Assembly: GCA_036674765.1 (NCBI GenBank)
Contig: JARVKI010000101.1
Coordinates: 84,552 to 148,551, forward strand
DNA from: Seiridium cupressi
Taxonomy: Eukaryota; Ascomycota; Sordariomycetes; Amphisphaeriales; Sporocadaceae
Length of the DNA stretch: 64,000 nt
Reading direction: 5' to 3'
Position 1 is the stretch's first letter. The number at the start of each line of letters is the position of its first letter. A model generated the notes under the pieces. That model had not been told where the DNA came from, ran no database searches, and worked only from the letters and a program-made list of their open reading frames with translations. Shown here piece by piece: positions 34,791-45,689 of the stretch. The position numbers were made by a program, and so were the translations under genes.

Positions 34791-36191
34791 ATGGAATCAT
34801 ATCATGAACCAACTGCTGGCCTAATTTGCAGTCTCACCATTGGCCTTCTGACGACCTCTATAGTATCGAGCCTCCTGAGTCCGTATTTCCCTCCACTTCA
34901 CTCAGAGTCTAAATTAACACAGCGTCAAGCTCAGAAACATCTTGCGGCAAAAGAGTGGCAAAGGCTGCCATGGATCATATGGAGTAAGCCGTTTTTTTCG
35001 ACCGCTGTATCTAAATCTAAACACTTCTGACCGGATCTAGCTGTGTTCTTGATCTATTTCTGTTCGATGATATTCGTCGTTGGGTCAATCATCATCCAAT
35101 TTGGTTTTGGTTCCGGTTCAAACCATAGGGCATGTAGCGCAGCTAGTTTCTTATGTCTCGGCGCATATCTAGTAAGCAAGGTGAGTAGAGTACCACGATG
35201 TATGCAGAGTATCATGACTGACACTTTCTTAGATAGTGAGTTGACGCCACCGATATTAATATTCGTACCCCAGCGACTAATAACCAAAGTTCATATACTT
35301 GTTCCTCGTGGACAGAGCAGTGAGTTCGATTCACCAACTGGGCAAAAGAGGGTCATCTAATGGGTTATAGCATATAATCCGAGGCACAACAAAAAGCCGT
35401 TTAAGATCCAAACTGTATCTATGGAATTCTATAGGCATGCTTAGTCAGTCGATACCCACATTGCATTTTTCGAAATAATGTACTAATTGTAGTATAAGCA
35501 TATACTGTATTATTGGTGTTTGGAGTTTCGTCTAGTAAGTCATAGCTCTGACTGGAGAAGAGTTTGGTTTGCTAATATATCTTAGTTGGACGGACCGGCT
35601 CGAGAATGCAAAATGCACGATTGGAATAGAGTGGCAAATGGTTATTCCTTTGCTGTCTTTCGATGTGTTTGCCAACGTGTGTTTGCGTGCGTTCTTGATT
35701 AACACAACTTGCTGACTCTTCCTAGATCTACCTGACCGTGCTCTTCTTGCGACCCCTAATGAGTTGGCACCCATATCCACCTTTACCATGGACTTTTAGT
35801 AACTGGAATAGGCACGTATTCTGTAGGATGGCGTTGCAGGAGGTCTGAGTCAAAAGACTGGATCGTCTCGAATGCGCTGGTCTCTCAACCTCCTAATGCG
35901 CAACTTCGGACACTATCTCGAAAAACGATCATAGGATGCATCGGTACTCTTATCATCAGTATGACGTATGTACTAGGACAACTCGACGAACGAGATTCTG
36001 CTGATTTGATAAAATCATAGGAACGCCACGGCCTTGATGATATTAAATGGGGAAGTTGCGTGGTTATGCCTCATGTGTTGCACTAGCGACAGTAAGCTTT
36101 CCTTGGCGAGCCCTGGATTTGAGATCCTGTTAACTCTTGCGAAGTTCTGTTTTCAGCCTTGATAATCCACTGGGTTACGTTGACGGAATGA
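34791..36191 (+). CDS. Multi-pass (about 7-TM) fungal membrane protein, one junction unresolved
   Basis: Unnamed fungal integral membrane protein family. Segments that join in frame are 34791-34983, 35041-35180, 35290-35319, 35371-~35443, ~35493-35534, 35586-35676, 35726-~35762, ~35800-35965, 36021-36091 and 36157-36191. They read MESYHEPTAGLICSLTIG, FLIYFCSMIFVVGSIIIQFG, SFLCLGAYLVSK, FIYLFLVDRA, HIIRGTTKSRLRSKLYLWNS, WTDRLENAKCTIGIEWQ, FDVFANIYLTVLFLRPLM, AQLRTLSRKTIIGCIG, NGEVAWLCLMCC and LIIHWVTLTE. This order matches a common family I know only as hypothetical membrane proteins. The junction near 35443-35493 does not restore frame with any good AG, and the intron at ~35763-35799 would be only 37 bp, so either my model is wrong there or the gene is decaying. 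An upstream ATG at 34752 is an alternative start. Confidence 0.6.
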
Positions 36192-36937
36192 TCGCCTTTG
36201 AAAAGACTGCCTAGAACAAGTTCGACGGCCAGCAGAGCCACTGCCGACAATCCATTCGATTGGCCTACGCCGTCATCTACGGGATCATCGCCCAGCCAGA
36301 AACAGACAGCCTTAGCAACCCAGAAAGCTCAGCCTTCGTCGTGAAGAAGAGTGATCAGCGGATTTTACCCAACCGAAGGGTCTAAGCTGATGTTTAAACA
36401 ACTCGTTCTGCGATACCGCACGACTCCTGGAGTGATATTGTATGAGCTTCTATTTAAGCTATAAGAATAGTTCCTAACGCAAGATGAATGCCATCAACTT
36501 CAAGAGATGCCTTGGCATGGAGGATGATGCAAGCACATCCTTCCACGTGTGCGACGAAATTTGCCATTGGGCTCTCGCTAGCGGCACCGAGTATTGTAAA
36601 GCCCAAGCCCAGGTTCTGTTAGCCCATGTCATTGATCCTCCCACATTGGCAGGATATGAAAATGACCATCTGTGGGTCATTTGGCAACCGGAATGTAGGA
36701 GAGAATGGCTTTCGGCTTTATGCGTATCGGATGATACGCAATCTACCGCGAACGGAATCGTGTCGCGAGTGTGTCTCATCAAGTGGTGCCGAGATCCGCA
36801 TAAATGGAAACGATAGAAATAGATATATTAGGCAGAACCACTGCTTTACAGTGGCAGGAACAAGCATATCTATTAGAGCTTCGGTGTTCTGTTATGCAAC
36901 CTCCTCGCCTGGCATTGGAGAGCGAGACTGGGCAATA
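36192..36937. other. Intergenic region
   Basis: 0.75 kb between the membrane-protein gene and the F-box gene 3' end. Open frames on opposite strands near 36474-36816 overlap completely and show no domain, so no gene is claimed. Confidence 0.4.
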
Positions 36938-38761
36938 TCAATCGTCTGGGTAGTCGTCCAAGATATTGCTCCCAAACTTGTTCTCCCCGGCATTCCAGCG
37001 CTTGAAGTATCGGCCCGCCATGTCAATCAACGTACCAAATGGAGGCTCGTGGAGAATTTCGATGTTTTCCTCCGCCACATATCGAGTGCTCTTGTCGTCA
37101 GCCCTGGTTGTTTATTAGCATGTGAGCTCTAGAGCATGTGGATGTTCGACTGACACAATGTGGTAAAAGGGCTGGTCGCGCCCTCTGGGCAAATCATCGA
37201 CGCGCATCTGACTGATCCAGCGTCGGGTTGCGGCACATTGTACATCCCAGCCAATAATGAATCCGTCATATTGATAGCGTCTGTGCCTGAAATAATGGCC
37301 GATCTTGTATTGCACGCTAGGATTCGCGGCATCGCGGGGTTTGGCAGTCCTTTCCGCCATGTCTTCAACACGAGATGCCGTAAGCATATCCATGAGAACG
37401 CGATGCTCACGTTCGACTTCAAATAGTGGTGGGATGAGATCCACTAGAGGGATATCTTCGGGAGCATGAGCTTGGAAGTGCTGGACAAGATAGGGAATGA
37501 ATTGCCGCCGTCGAGTGAAGGCCGCACGGTCATCAGAATCGCCGAGCACGACCATGACCCATAGCATGCTGTACCAAGCTGCCTCTAGGTCTGGAAAGAC
37601 CGGGTCGTTGACAGCGCGGTGGCGGGCTTCCTCGACTGAGACCATGATGTTTCGTCCCGTACGGATTGTCATCTCGATGACCGACGCGGGCCCGTAGTTC
37701 CGCTGCTCTTCCCGAGAGATTCCAATTTGGGACAGTCGAAGTCGCAATTGATCTACGGGTACCTCTTCACTAGATCGCCACGGGTCCATATACATGTACT
37801 CCTGCTCGGCATCCAACGAACTTTCCCGGTCTCGAGCTACCCCGTCAAGAGTGATTCCTCGAGGGGCTTCGATTACGGTGTAGACGTGTTGTGGGTAATT
37901 GGATGGCATTGCATTAATGCCAAGTCTTTGAGCGACGGCGCAATATATCGCGGTCGACTGAAGCGGGAGCGACGACTGCTCTGTGAATGCTGTGCTCAAG
38001 AAATTGTTTTTCAGCGCATGGTATTCAGTCTCGACCGACATGCCCAGCAGGTTCTCGGATCGAAGAAACTCGGCTGTCATGATCGCTTTTTGTCTCACTG
38101 GCATTCCATCAAAATCTTGCTGGGAAGACCGGATTCTCTGCGCAATGCCGTCCAGTTCGCTGGATAGGTCCCCGGCCTCAAAGCGCGATTCTGGAAACAC
38201 GAACAGTTCGTATGCTCCGAGGGCCTCTTCCAACTTGATTTCGTCTCCTCGAGCCAGCCGCATCCAGGTATCCACAGCGCCTGCACGGCGTATCTGCCCA
38301 AGGATCGCATTGGCGTAGTATCTGCGCGCCAGTACATCCGGGGCCGAGTCTGGGGTTTCCGTTTTTAATCTTGTGAGAAAGTCCGTCACATCGAGTCCGT
38401 GAGCAGCTATCTGCTCGATCCGCTGGTATCGGCATCGTTGCGTTGAAAGCATCTCACCAAAGAGAGCTAGCATATTGCGATCGGTTCGGGTGCGCTCGTT
38501 GAACAATTGCCGCCAGTCCGTCTGCGTCGGAGGCAGCGATAACTTCTCGGTCAACCCATGTCTCGCATGCCACCCGTTCCATGTCTCGACGCAGTGTCTT
38601 CTCCATATCAGCGGCGAGGTGGCAACCTTGTCGGCATGTTTACATGTGTTGGCAAAGGCGATTGTGTCGGCTGGACCGAGGTGTCGAACAATTGCCTCGA
38701 GGAGTTCGTCGGGGAGGCGCAGGAGGCCTGGTTTGGTAGAGTTCGGCACGACGTGATGCAT
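36938..38761 (-). CDS. F-box protein with SirB1/transglutaminase-like and YccV domains (FBXO21-like)
   Basis: Probable substrate adaptor of an SCF ubiquitin ligase. Exons on the minus strand are 38761-37155 and 37103-36938 (51-bp intron, GTCAGT..CCAG), 590 residues. The F-box is at about residues 12-55 (LRLPDELLEAIVRHLGPADT...PLIWRRHC). A SirB1/transglutaminase-like region is at about 195-330, including NFLSTAFTEQSSLPLQSTAIYCAVAQRLGI, where the usual catalytic Cys region is recognisable in context. The C-terminus is a YccV-like hemimethylated-DNA-binding-type domain (YKIGHYFRHRRYQYDGFIIGWD ... LPRGRDQPFYHIVADDKSTRYVAEENIEIL). The second exon is essential: without it the ORF ends inside the YccV domain. 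The same three-domain order is known from human FBXO21. Target proteins are unknown. Confidence 0.88.
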
Positions 38762-40813
38762 GTTCGATAGTCAGCACATCTCTCGACAATATAGGACATT
38801 AAAATGAACCGCGACCGACGTTGAGCTCGTCGACTCTGAGGATCCCTAAGCCTAAGGCCTTCCAGGTAGAGGCACGTCATCACTAATCAATCAGTGGAGG
38901 GGCAGAATCTCGTGCTAGGACTACAATGTAGGTGCTGGGGTACATTGTAGGTGACAAGCTTGTGTGGGGGCAACTCGTTCATCGCTAGCCGTTATGCCCG
39001 TTAGCGCTAATACACCGCGCAGCCGGTAAACAAATGCTGGATGAGCTCGACAACGACCATGCTGGCGGTGACGGGTTTCAATTCGAGAATTTGCATCGGT
39101 TAATTCTAAACTAAAACTTCAGCCAATTAATTGTGTAACTCTTGACTCTTTTTGAACTTCGTTGTGGCTCGAAGAGATTGGGTTCTGGATTTCTCCCAGG
39201 GTCAATGGTGCAACGCCGACCTGGATACGTTACCGTAGACATACAGCAAAATTCACACCCTAAGCGCATACTAAGAATAGGAGCAGTCTCTTCATTTCTG
39301 CTCGTAATGGGAAGACACCTTACTTAGTCCATGGCTATTGACACTATAGGCCTTCGCGAACAGCCCAGCTGGTGATCGTACCATTGGAACACACCCCTGA
39401 ACCGGGCTACTAAATTTAGAGTAGACGAATTGACCACTTGCAGGTTCTCTGGCCTTATTAGCCTAGACATCAACTAATGCACGGCGTGGCCAGTAATGGT
39501 AAACACGACAATAAAACCTGATCCTTGAGTATAAGTAACCCAGAGAATGGTTTGCCCGGAGAAAAGTCAGTGGAGATCGCAAGAGCATCCATCGAGCAAT
39601 TAGGGTTGAGATTAATCGGCATGGCATTTGCTACTTTCAAGTATCCTCGTTGGGTAACAATGACTACCAGGGGTTGGTCGGTATAGATCTGTGAAGTTTG
39701 GCCGTTCGTTCACGATACGATGATATTAACACCAGATGAAAAGGATCTGTAGCCAGGCATCATAATAACAAATTCTAGTAACTGAAACGGCGCCAACACT
39801 TGCGCCATCCATGCTTTATGGCAACGTTTGTCTTCTGCCCGGCGATGTTTTCGAATCCACCTCTATCAACACCAGCCTGATATTAGTATCGAAGTCTTGG
39901 ATTGATCAATAAGCTTCATTCTAACAGCCGCCGGAGTTGATTGATAAGCTTGTAGCCCGTTGGATTGTCAATCGCCGACAGCAGGTGGGTACCCAACATT
40001 ACATGTTCCTATAGGATTGGCCCGCCGAAATCTGACCCTTGTATGATCTGGGAACGATCCAACCCCTGCTTGAAGTTCTGTCCGTGTTGATATGGTACTT
40101 ACCGTTCGAATGGTTTGGTTGTTCGACAATTGATCGCAGACTGAAGTACCGAGGTCAAGCAGGGCCAAGGCTCCCTGTCCAGTCACCTCATGGTCTTGCG
40201 TGACGATTTGCAGCACACTGACACAAGGATCAGTCATGTTTAACCTGTTTCCCGAAGGTAACCACCATCGAGCATATACACATGGAGCAGGCTAATGAAG
40301 TCATGCTGTAATATTCTATTTACTGATATCCGGATTTGGTAGCTATTGCTGGGATGTAGACTAAGAATTAAGTAGCAATCGAGCAAAGCAATGAGTACAA
40401 GGCATGGCTTATTTGCCATTGTAACGTGGGGTATTTCTATGAAACTACATCGGGCGAGTTGGTATTACGGCAATCCGTACGCCCAGGTAGCAAGATGTGG
40501 ACAATTACACAATTCAGTGTACCCTTGTGTTCATGTACCACATGTGTACGAGTATCCTTTTATGGTTTGTGGTACTGCGTCACATCCGGCATCCCCAACT
40601 TTAGGAGTTAACGTCGAACTTCCAGACTGAAGCTAGGATCAGGAGATTCTTTTCGGTGTTAATACACCTTATCTTCCCAGCTGTTTACTTTGAGTGGACT
40701 ATCACATTTCAAATATGAAGACATCGAATTCCCATCGTCCAGCTATAAATATTCACTTATACTCTTCTATACTTCATTCCGAAAGTAAACGCCGAGTCGT
40801 GTTAAAGTTGATA
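38762..40813. other. Gene-poor region
   Basis: 2.05 kb with no gene I can support. Composition becomes more AT-rich and this marks the start of the accessory subtelomeric part. Confidence 0.5.
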
Positions 40814-42028
40814 ATGAGTAAATCTCCTCTGCCACCAGCTCCTCCAGCTAAGAGCCCCTTGGCTCGCTACCGCTTACTGTCGCCGACGGCATCAGTGCGC
40901 GCGTCCCTTATGCCTGGGTGGCATGAACTTCGGAGATGCATGGAGGGATTACAGTGCGTTTTCCATTTTCATGCTGCTTCAACACCAAGTGTAATACTAA
41001 TCATTCACTTACCACTGCAGTGGGTGCCTGCGACCAACAGACTACAGAGGGTATCCTGGACTTCTTCTATAATCAAGGCGGCAATTTTATCGACACGGCC
41101 GATAACTACCAGTAAGAGGAGTCTGAGAAGTGGATCGGGGAGTGGATGCAGAAGCGTGGCATCAGGGACCAGATTGTCATCGCCACCAAGTTCACCATCA
41201 ACTTCCATGTCGGCAAGGGCGATGAAGAGATTATCGTAAACTTCAATAGTAATGGTTCAAAAAGCTTATACACTTCGGTTAATGCTAGCCCGAGTAAACT
41301 GCAGACTGATTATATCGATCTAACATAGTTTCCCATTACAGACTGCCGCCTTTCCCATATCTAACTTGTGAAATAGCTTTACGTCCATTGGTGGGACTTT
41401 TCCGTCTCGATTCCAGAGCTGATGCGAATCACTGAACCACCTTGTTACATCTGGAAAGGTGCTCTAGCTGGGAATCTCTGATACCCCTGCCTGGGTTGTT
41501 AGCAAGGCTAATGAATATGCACGTTGCAATGGGTTTCGTCAGTTCTCAGTCTACCAGGGAAGGTGGTCTGCAGCCTCGCGCGACTTCGAGCGCGAAATCA
41601 TTCCAATGGGTCGTGCGGAAGGTATGGGCCTCGTACCCTGGGGCGCTCTTGGTGGCGGGAAATTCAAAACGGAGGAGCAACGCCACAAAGGCGACCAGAC
41701 TCGTGCTGTTAATGCCAGCGAAGCCGATATCAAGGTCAGCAAGGCTCTCGAGACGATTGCGAAGCGGAAGAACACTATTATTACGAGCGTGGCTCAGGCA
41801 TATGTTCCCAGCAAGGCACCTTATGTTTTCCCTGTCATCGGCGGTCGTAATGTTGAACACCTCAAGGAAAATATTGGTGCTTTGCAGTTGAGGCTATCCG
41901 AAAAAGACATTAAGGAAATCGAGGACTCAACACCATTTGACTTGGGATTCCCAAGCAATTTTCTCCGGAGAAAGGCTCCCAGACAACCCGAGAAAGGCGT
42001 TGTACTTGAACATGGGCGGTACTCTTGA
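40814..42028 (+). pseudogene. Aldo-keto reductase (aryl-alcohol dehydrogenase / norsolorinic-acid-reductase type), broken
   Basis: Clear AKR sequence in pieces: SPLARYRLLSPTASVR; then, in another frame, LGGMNFGDAWRDY; GILDFFYNQGGNFIDTADNYQ; EESEKWIGEWMQKRGIRDQIV; KLQTDYIDL; YVHWWDF; ISDTPAWVVSKANEYAR; and a long intact tail from IIPMGRAEGMGLVPWGALGGG to the C-terminus ending at 42028. Breaks seen: a frame change near 40905, an in-frame TAA at 41113-41115 where family members have an acidic residue, a frame change near 41420, and TAG at 41465-41467 where a Tyr is expected. Introns may explain some gaps but not the stops. The NADP-dependent reductase would act on aryl aldehydes or a polyketide intermediate, but this copy should be inactive. 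Confidence 0.85.
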
Positions 42029-42397
42029 CCATGTCCCTGAACCTAAACCTTTTTCAAAAGAGTAGGTTATTTTAACATTCGGCGCTAGACTGTCTGATTG
42101 GCTCCAGATGGGCGAGCTGCGGGCGAGTCCTTACATGGATGAAGTTTGAACTTGGCGGCGTGGTCATGCTATCGCAATCCGATCCCAAAGTAAAAAGGCA
42201 ATATATTCAACATAGCTGTGCTACCCACTAGTTGGATCCCGTGGAATAAACGATAGTGTCCATTTAGCCTAACTTGCAACTAATAGCTATATAAAAATCA
42301 TAAGTGCTTGACTAGCAAGTTAGAATGTAACGAGAAGGAGCCGTTGTCTTCTCTCTCAATCTTCTGATGAACTCGAACCTCCCGCTAAGACGCAGTT
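42029..42397. other. Intergenic region
   Basis: 0.37 kb between the aldo-keto reductase pseudogene and the cutinase 3' end; nothing recognised. Confidence 0.45.
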
Positions 42398-43463
42398 TTA
42401 CAAGCCACTCGAACCGAGCCCGGAGAGCCCTGTTGGAACGCTGGTAGGAACGCTGAAAGCAGGAATGCTGAACCCTGAGCCTTGGCCAGAACCCAAGCCA
42501 GAACCCGAGCCAGATCCTAAAGTAGGTAGTGCCGTGGGAATGCTGAAACCCGAGCCTAATCCAGTGGGCAGAGAACCGAGACCAGTACCAAAGTCGAAGC
42601 CGGAATCCGAGCCGGAATCAGCATTGGAGTTGGCGGCAGTGGTAGTGGTACTAGGCGAGGAGCTAGCAGTAGCAGTTGAACCACTGGTACTGCCACCAAC
42701 TACTGATTTGATGAATGATGCAGCAGTGTCGACATCAGAACCATATCCCAGATGCCCCATTGTGCTCGCGGATGTACAGCCGCCTGAACCTGCGCATGTT
42801 CCGGTGGTTCCGCAGACGGAGTCGTCCTTTATGCACCGCACTTTCAGAAACTCTGACTGAACAAGCGAGAATGGAGAGATTTATTACTTACACTGGCGCA
42901 GAAGGTATGAAACTCAGCTGTATCAATACCGGTGGGCAGTTGAGTCTTGAATGGATCACCGAACGTGACAGCAGCGACTACAGACGCGATTTTATTCGCG
43001 CTGTTGAGCTTGCTTGCCGTGTTATGGACCACCATAGCTCCCTGGCTGTAGCCAGTGAGGATGATCTTGGTATCTGGGCAGTTCGATAGCCAAGTTGTGG
43101 CGTCATCAGCCATAGCGACGGAACCAGGACCTGAGCCAGTTGCCTCGGAGGTGATGCCCGCAGCATCCGCGGCGTATTCGACGCCCTGTGTGTGTGAATA
43201 AGTCAGACATTGTCTTGGTGTTGTAGACATGGCGGTAGAGATTGACGCACTTGAACGGTGACTTGGTCTGCACCAAGCGCTGACTCAACGGAATTTTCCA
43301 GACCGGGCCCGACGACTGTACCAAGTGTCCCGGTCTCGGTCGTACCGCGGGCGAAAAGGAGAGTATAAGTCTTGCAGGAGGCGGTTGAAGTGGATTGCGG
43401 AAGCGGGCTTCCAGCAGCAAGGCCCGCCAAGAATGCAGTCGAGAGGGCGTATGTGGTCTTCAT
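42398..43463 (-). CDS. Secreted cutinase-family esterase with Gly/Ser-rich tail
   Basis: Serine esterase of the cutinase family, acting on cutin or other short-chain esters outside the cell. Exons on the minus strand are 43463-43251, 43185-42892 and 42826-42398 (65-bp introns each), 311 residues. Signal peptide MKTTYALSTAFLAGLAAG followed by SPLPQ. Catalytic Ser in GYSQGAMVV; the Asp region is DDSVCGTTG and the His is in MGHLGYG. The cysteine in FHTFCASDDSVCG is created by joining exons 2 and 3. After about residue 215 the catalytic domain ends and a low-complexity Ser/Thr then Gly/Ser-rich tail follows, with near-repeats such as GSGFSIPTALPT and GSGFSIPAFSVPT; this could be a wall-anchoring or linker region. 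No GPI signal is obvious. Confidence 0.88.
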
Positions 43464-45452
43464 CCTGTCTAAAAGAGTAGAGGACCGTATGGTGCTTTTC
43501 TTTGATTCTTGGAAGGGGACCCAATGAGCGATTGTGGGCAACGTAGAGTTGAAAAACCAGGCTCTGTTGAAGATGAAAACCACTGCTAAAGTAGCGATTG
43601 AAGTGAATGAAGAGGCACCGGTGAGAGAATGAATGGAACGCACGGGTTTAGAACCGTTATATAAACATAGTTTCGAGGCCAGCTTGACCTTTAATAGCTT
43701 TGTGGTTCTTTCTCACCTGTAAAAGAGGTATGAGGCAAGGTAATTATCATCATACAGATGTACCTATAGGGGGGACTACCTATAATCTCGCAGCTTTATG
43801 CTGCTTCTGGTATAGAGCAACATGTGGAAACTACATTGTAGGCGTTACACCTCGGCCCACATTGACGAAACGGGCGGCGGTGCTCCCTAGTATCTGTGAA
43901 TGTGATCGGAATGTTTCATAACGATCCATGTCTATAACGTGGCATTTAGGTTCAAAGCTTATTCGTGTTAACATCTGACATTCGTTTCTCATCGTATTTG
44001 GTGGACCTACCTTCGACGTCAATCCGGGGCTAGTGGTGGCGATCTTATGCCGAGTGGAAACCAGGGGCACCGCCTTCCCGAGCCCGTCGCACGATGTCAG
44101 CCTAGCTAATCGTTTAAAGATGCGATTGGTCGATCATACCCCATACTCTCCCGTCATATATATTACAAACTGTTAGCACGCTTTACTATATGTAATACAT
44201 CACTTCATATTATTCTGGCGTACCCGACCTTTGCCTCGATATAATGCAACCTTATTTAAAAGCCTTGGCATACTAATAGAGTATCGCAAAGACAAGGCCA
44301 AACAGGGAACATTGGGTATTTTAGGTTTAAAAATTATCCGATGTTTGAAAGAGCTAGTCCGTGCCTACCAGTTATGAGGGCTGAGCGTCGCTCGTAAATA
44401 TAAATTCTTTAAAGGTCTTCCCACCCGTTCCCGCGTTTGTCAAAGTTACAAAACCGCTGCGGGATGCGGTCGACCGTGTCTTTCGCGAGATCGCCGTTGT
44501 CCTTATTATATGACGAATGTTTGTTAAGTATCAAGTCATATGCGGCCTCCTGCGGTATGAATGATATGATTCTAGCTCGTTCGTTTTCCAGAAAAGCAAC
44601 ATGGTCTCTCTGGCACTAAAACAATTCTTCTTGTATTTTTGCGCATGCTTGCACCTCTTTTATTTGATTGGACAGCTAAGTGACCTGGTATTGTAACTGA
44701 TTACTATCATACTAAAGCCTCTCTGCATAAAGTCGCCACTGATGACAATGCGCCGATAACTCTTGATTAGTACCGACAAATACCTCTATGGGAACCATCG
44801 ACACTGGGGTATTCGTCGGATTGCGTGGACGAGTGGCCATAACTTCATTCATTGTCAAGTTGATGGGGAATTGCAGCTGGGAAAAGGTGTCTTGCTTTGC
44901 GAGCTTACTCATGTTATATAATACTATATACGACTGGATAGAGTATATAGAGGTACGTGTCAGCAGTTGCTTACAATTGAAAGTGGCCAGAAATGGACTT
45001 TGCTATATTCCGAACTACTGGCCAGAAGTATCATATTGACAGATTTTCGACATCCTCTTCTATTGACACTGGAAATGCTTATTCAGCCCCAAAGGATTAG
45101 ACGTGCAATTTCGCCTCTGGTCGACTCAAATCCAGGACGCCCTCAAGGCGAAGAAAAATACGTCGCCCTAAGAGCTCGACCGCATCTGAGAGGACCTGCA
45201 GCACTGCCCATTTCCAAAAATCACATGATATCTCCGGGTTGTATGTCCTAACACAAAAGAGCATCTTAAATATTTCATCCTATGGTCTCGATAATCTTGC
45301 CTAACATGCCAGTGGTTCATCCTTGTAAGCCGCACCGTCATCTATACCAGGTTGCATTATAGCTTCGACTTAATACGCGAGGTTGAAGGCAACGTGAAAT
45401 AGCATATAAACACAATACCATCTGTCGTATAACTCAGTTTAGTCAGGTAGAT
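43464..45452. other. Gene-poor, moderately AT-rich region
   Basis: 2.0 kb. Short frames (for example 44712-44912 on the minus strand, 66 codons, with an ATG) have no recognisable domain. No gene is claimed. Confidence 0.45.
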
Positions 45453-45629
45453 TTAGTCAGATTTGGGTCTATCGTCTTCACTTGCAGCCTTGTCCTCATT
45501 TGCAGGCTTGGGATCATCCAGATCACTGTATTCAATAGCCACAGCTGCACCTGTCCCGGTAGCTGCACCAGCCGCGGCCCCAGCACTCGGGAAGGAAGCT
45601 ACGACACTTCCTACTCCGTAGCCTCCCAT
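45453..45629 (-). CDS. Small Gly/Ala-rich hypothetical protein, possibly partial
   Basis: A 58-codon frame starting MGGYGVGSVVASFPSAG, with an Ala/Gly-rich hydrophobic middle and a charged C-terminus (DDPKPANEDKAASEDDRPKSD). The frame stays open a few codons upstream of the ATG, so a 5' exon may be missing. It abuts the AT-rich block that begins near 45690, and any upstream exon could have been destroyed there. Function unknown and expression doubtful. Confidence 0.25.
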   Translation of the reverse strand: MGGYGVGSVVASFPSAGAAAGAATGTGAAVAIEYSDLDDPKPANEDKAASEDDRPKSD

Positions 45630-45689
45630 GGCTGCACTTTGCAACGTGTTAAACAACACCCTAACTGTACCGGCTAACTACATACCTGC

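Noticed and set aside
36474..36816. ORFs of about 100 codons on both strands
   Set aside because: Complete mutual overlap on opposite strands and no domain; neither can be preferred.
40391..40630. 79-codon plus-strand ORF with several Cys and aromatic residues
   Set aside because: Considered as a small secreted protein, but it lacks a signal peptide and another frame is equally open.
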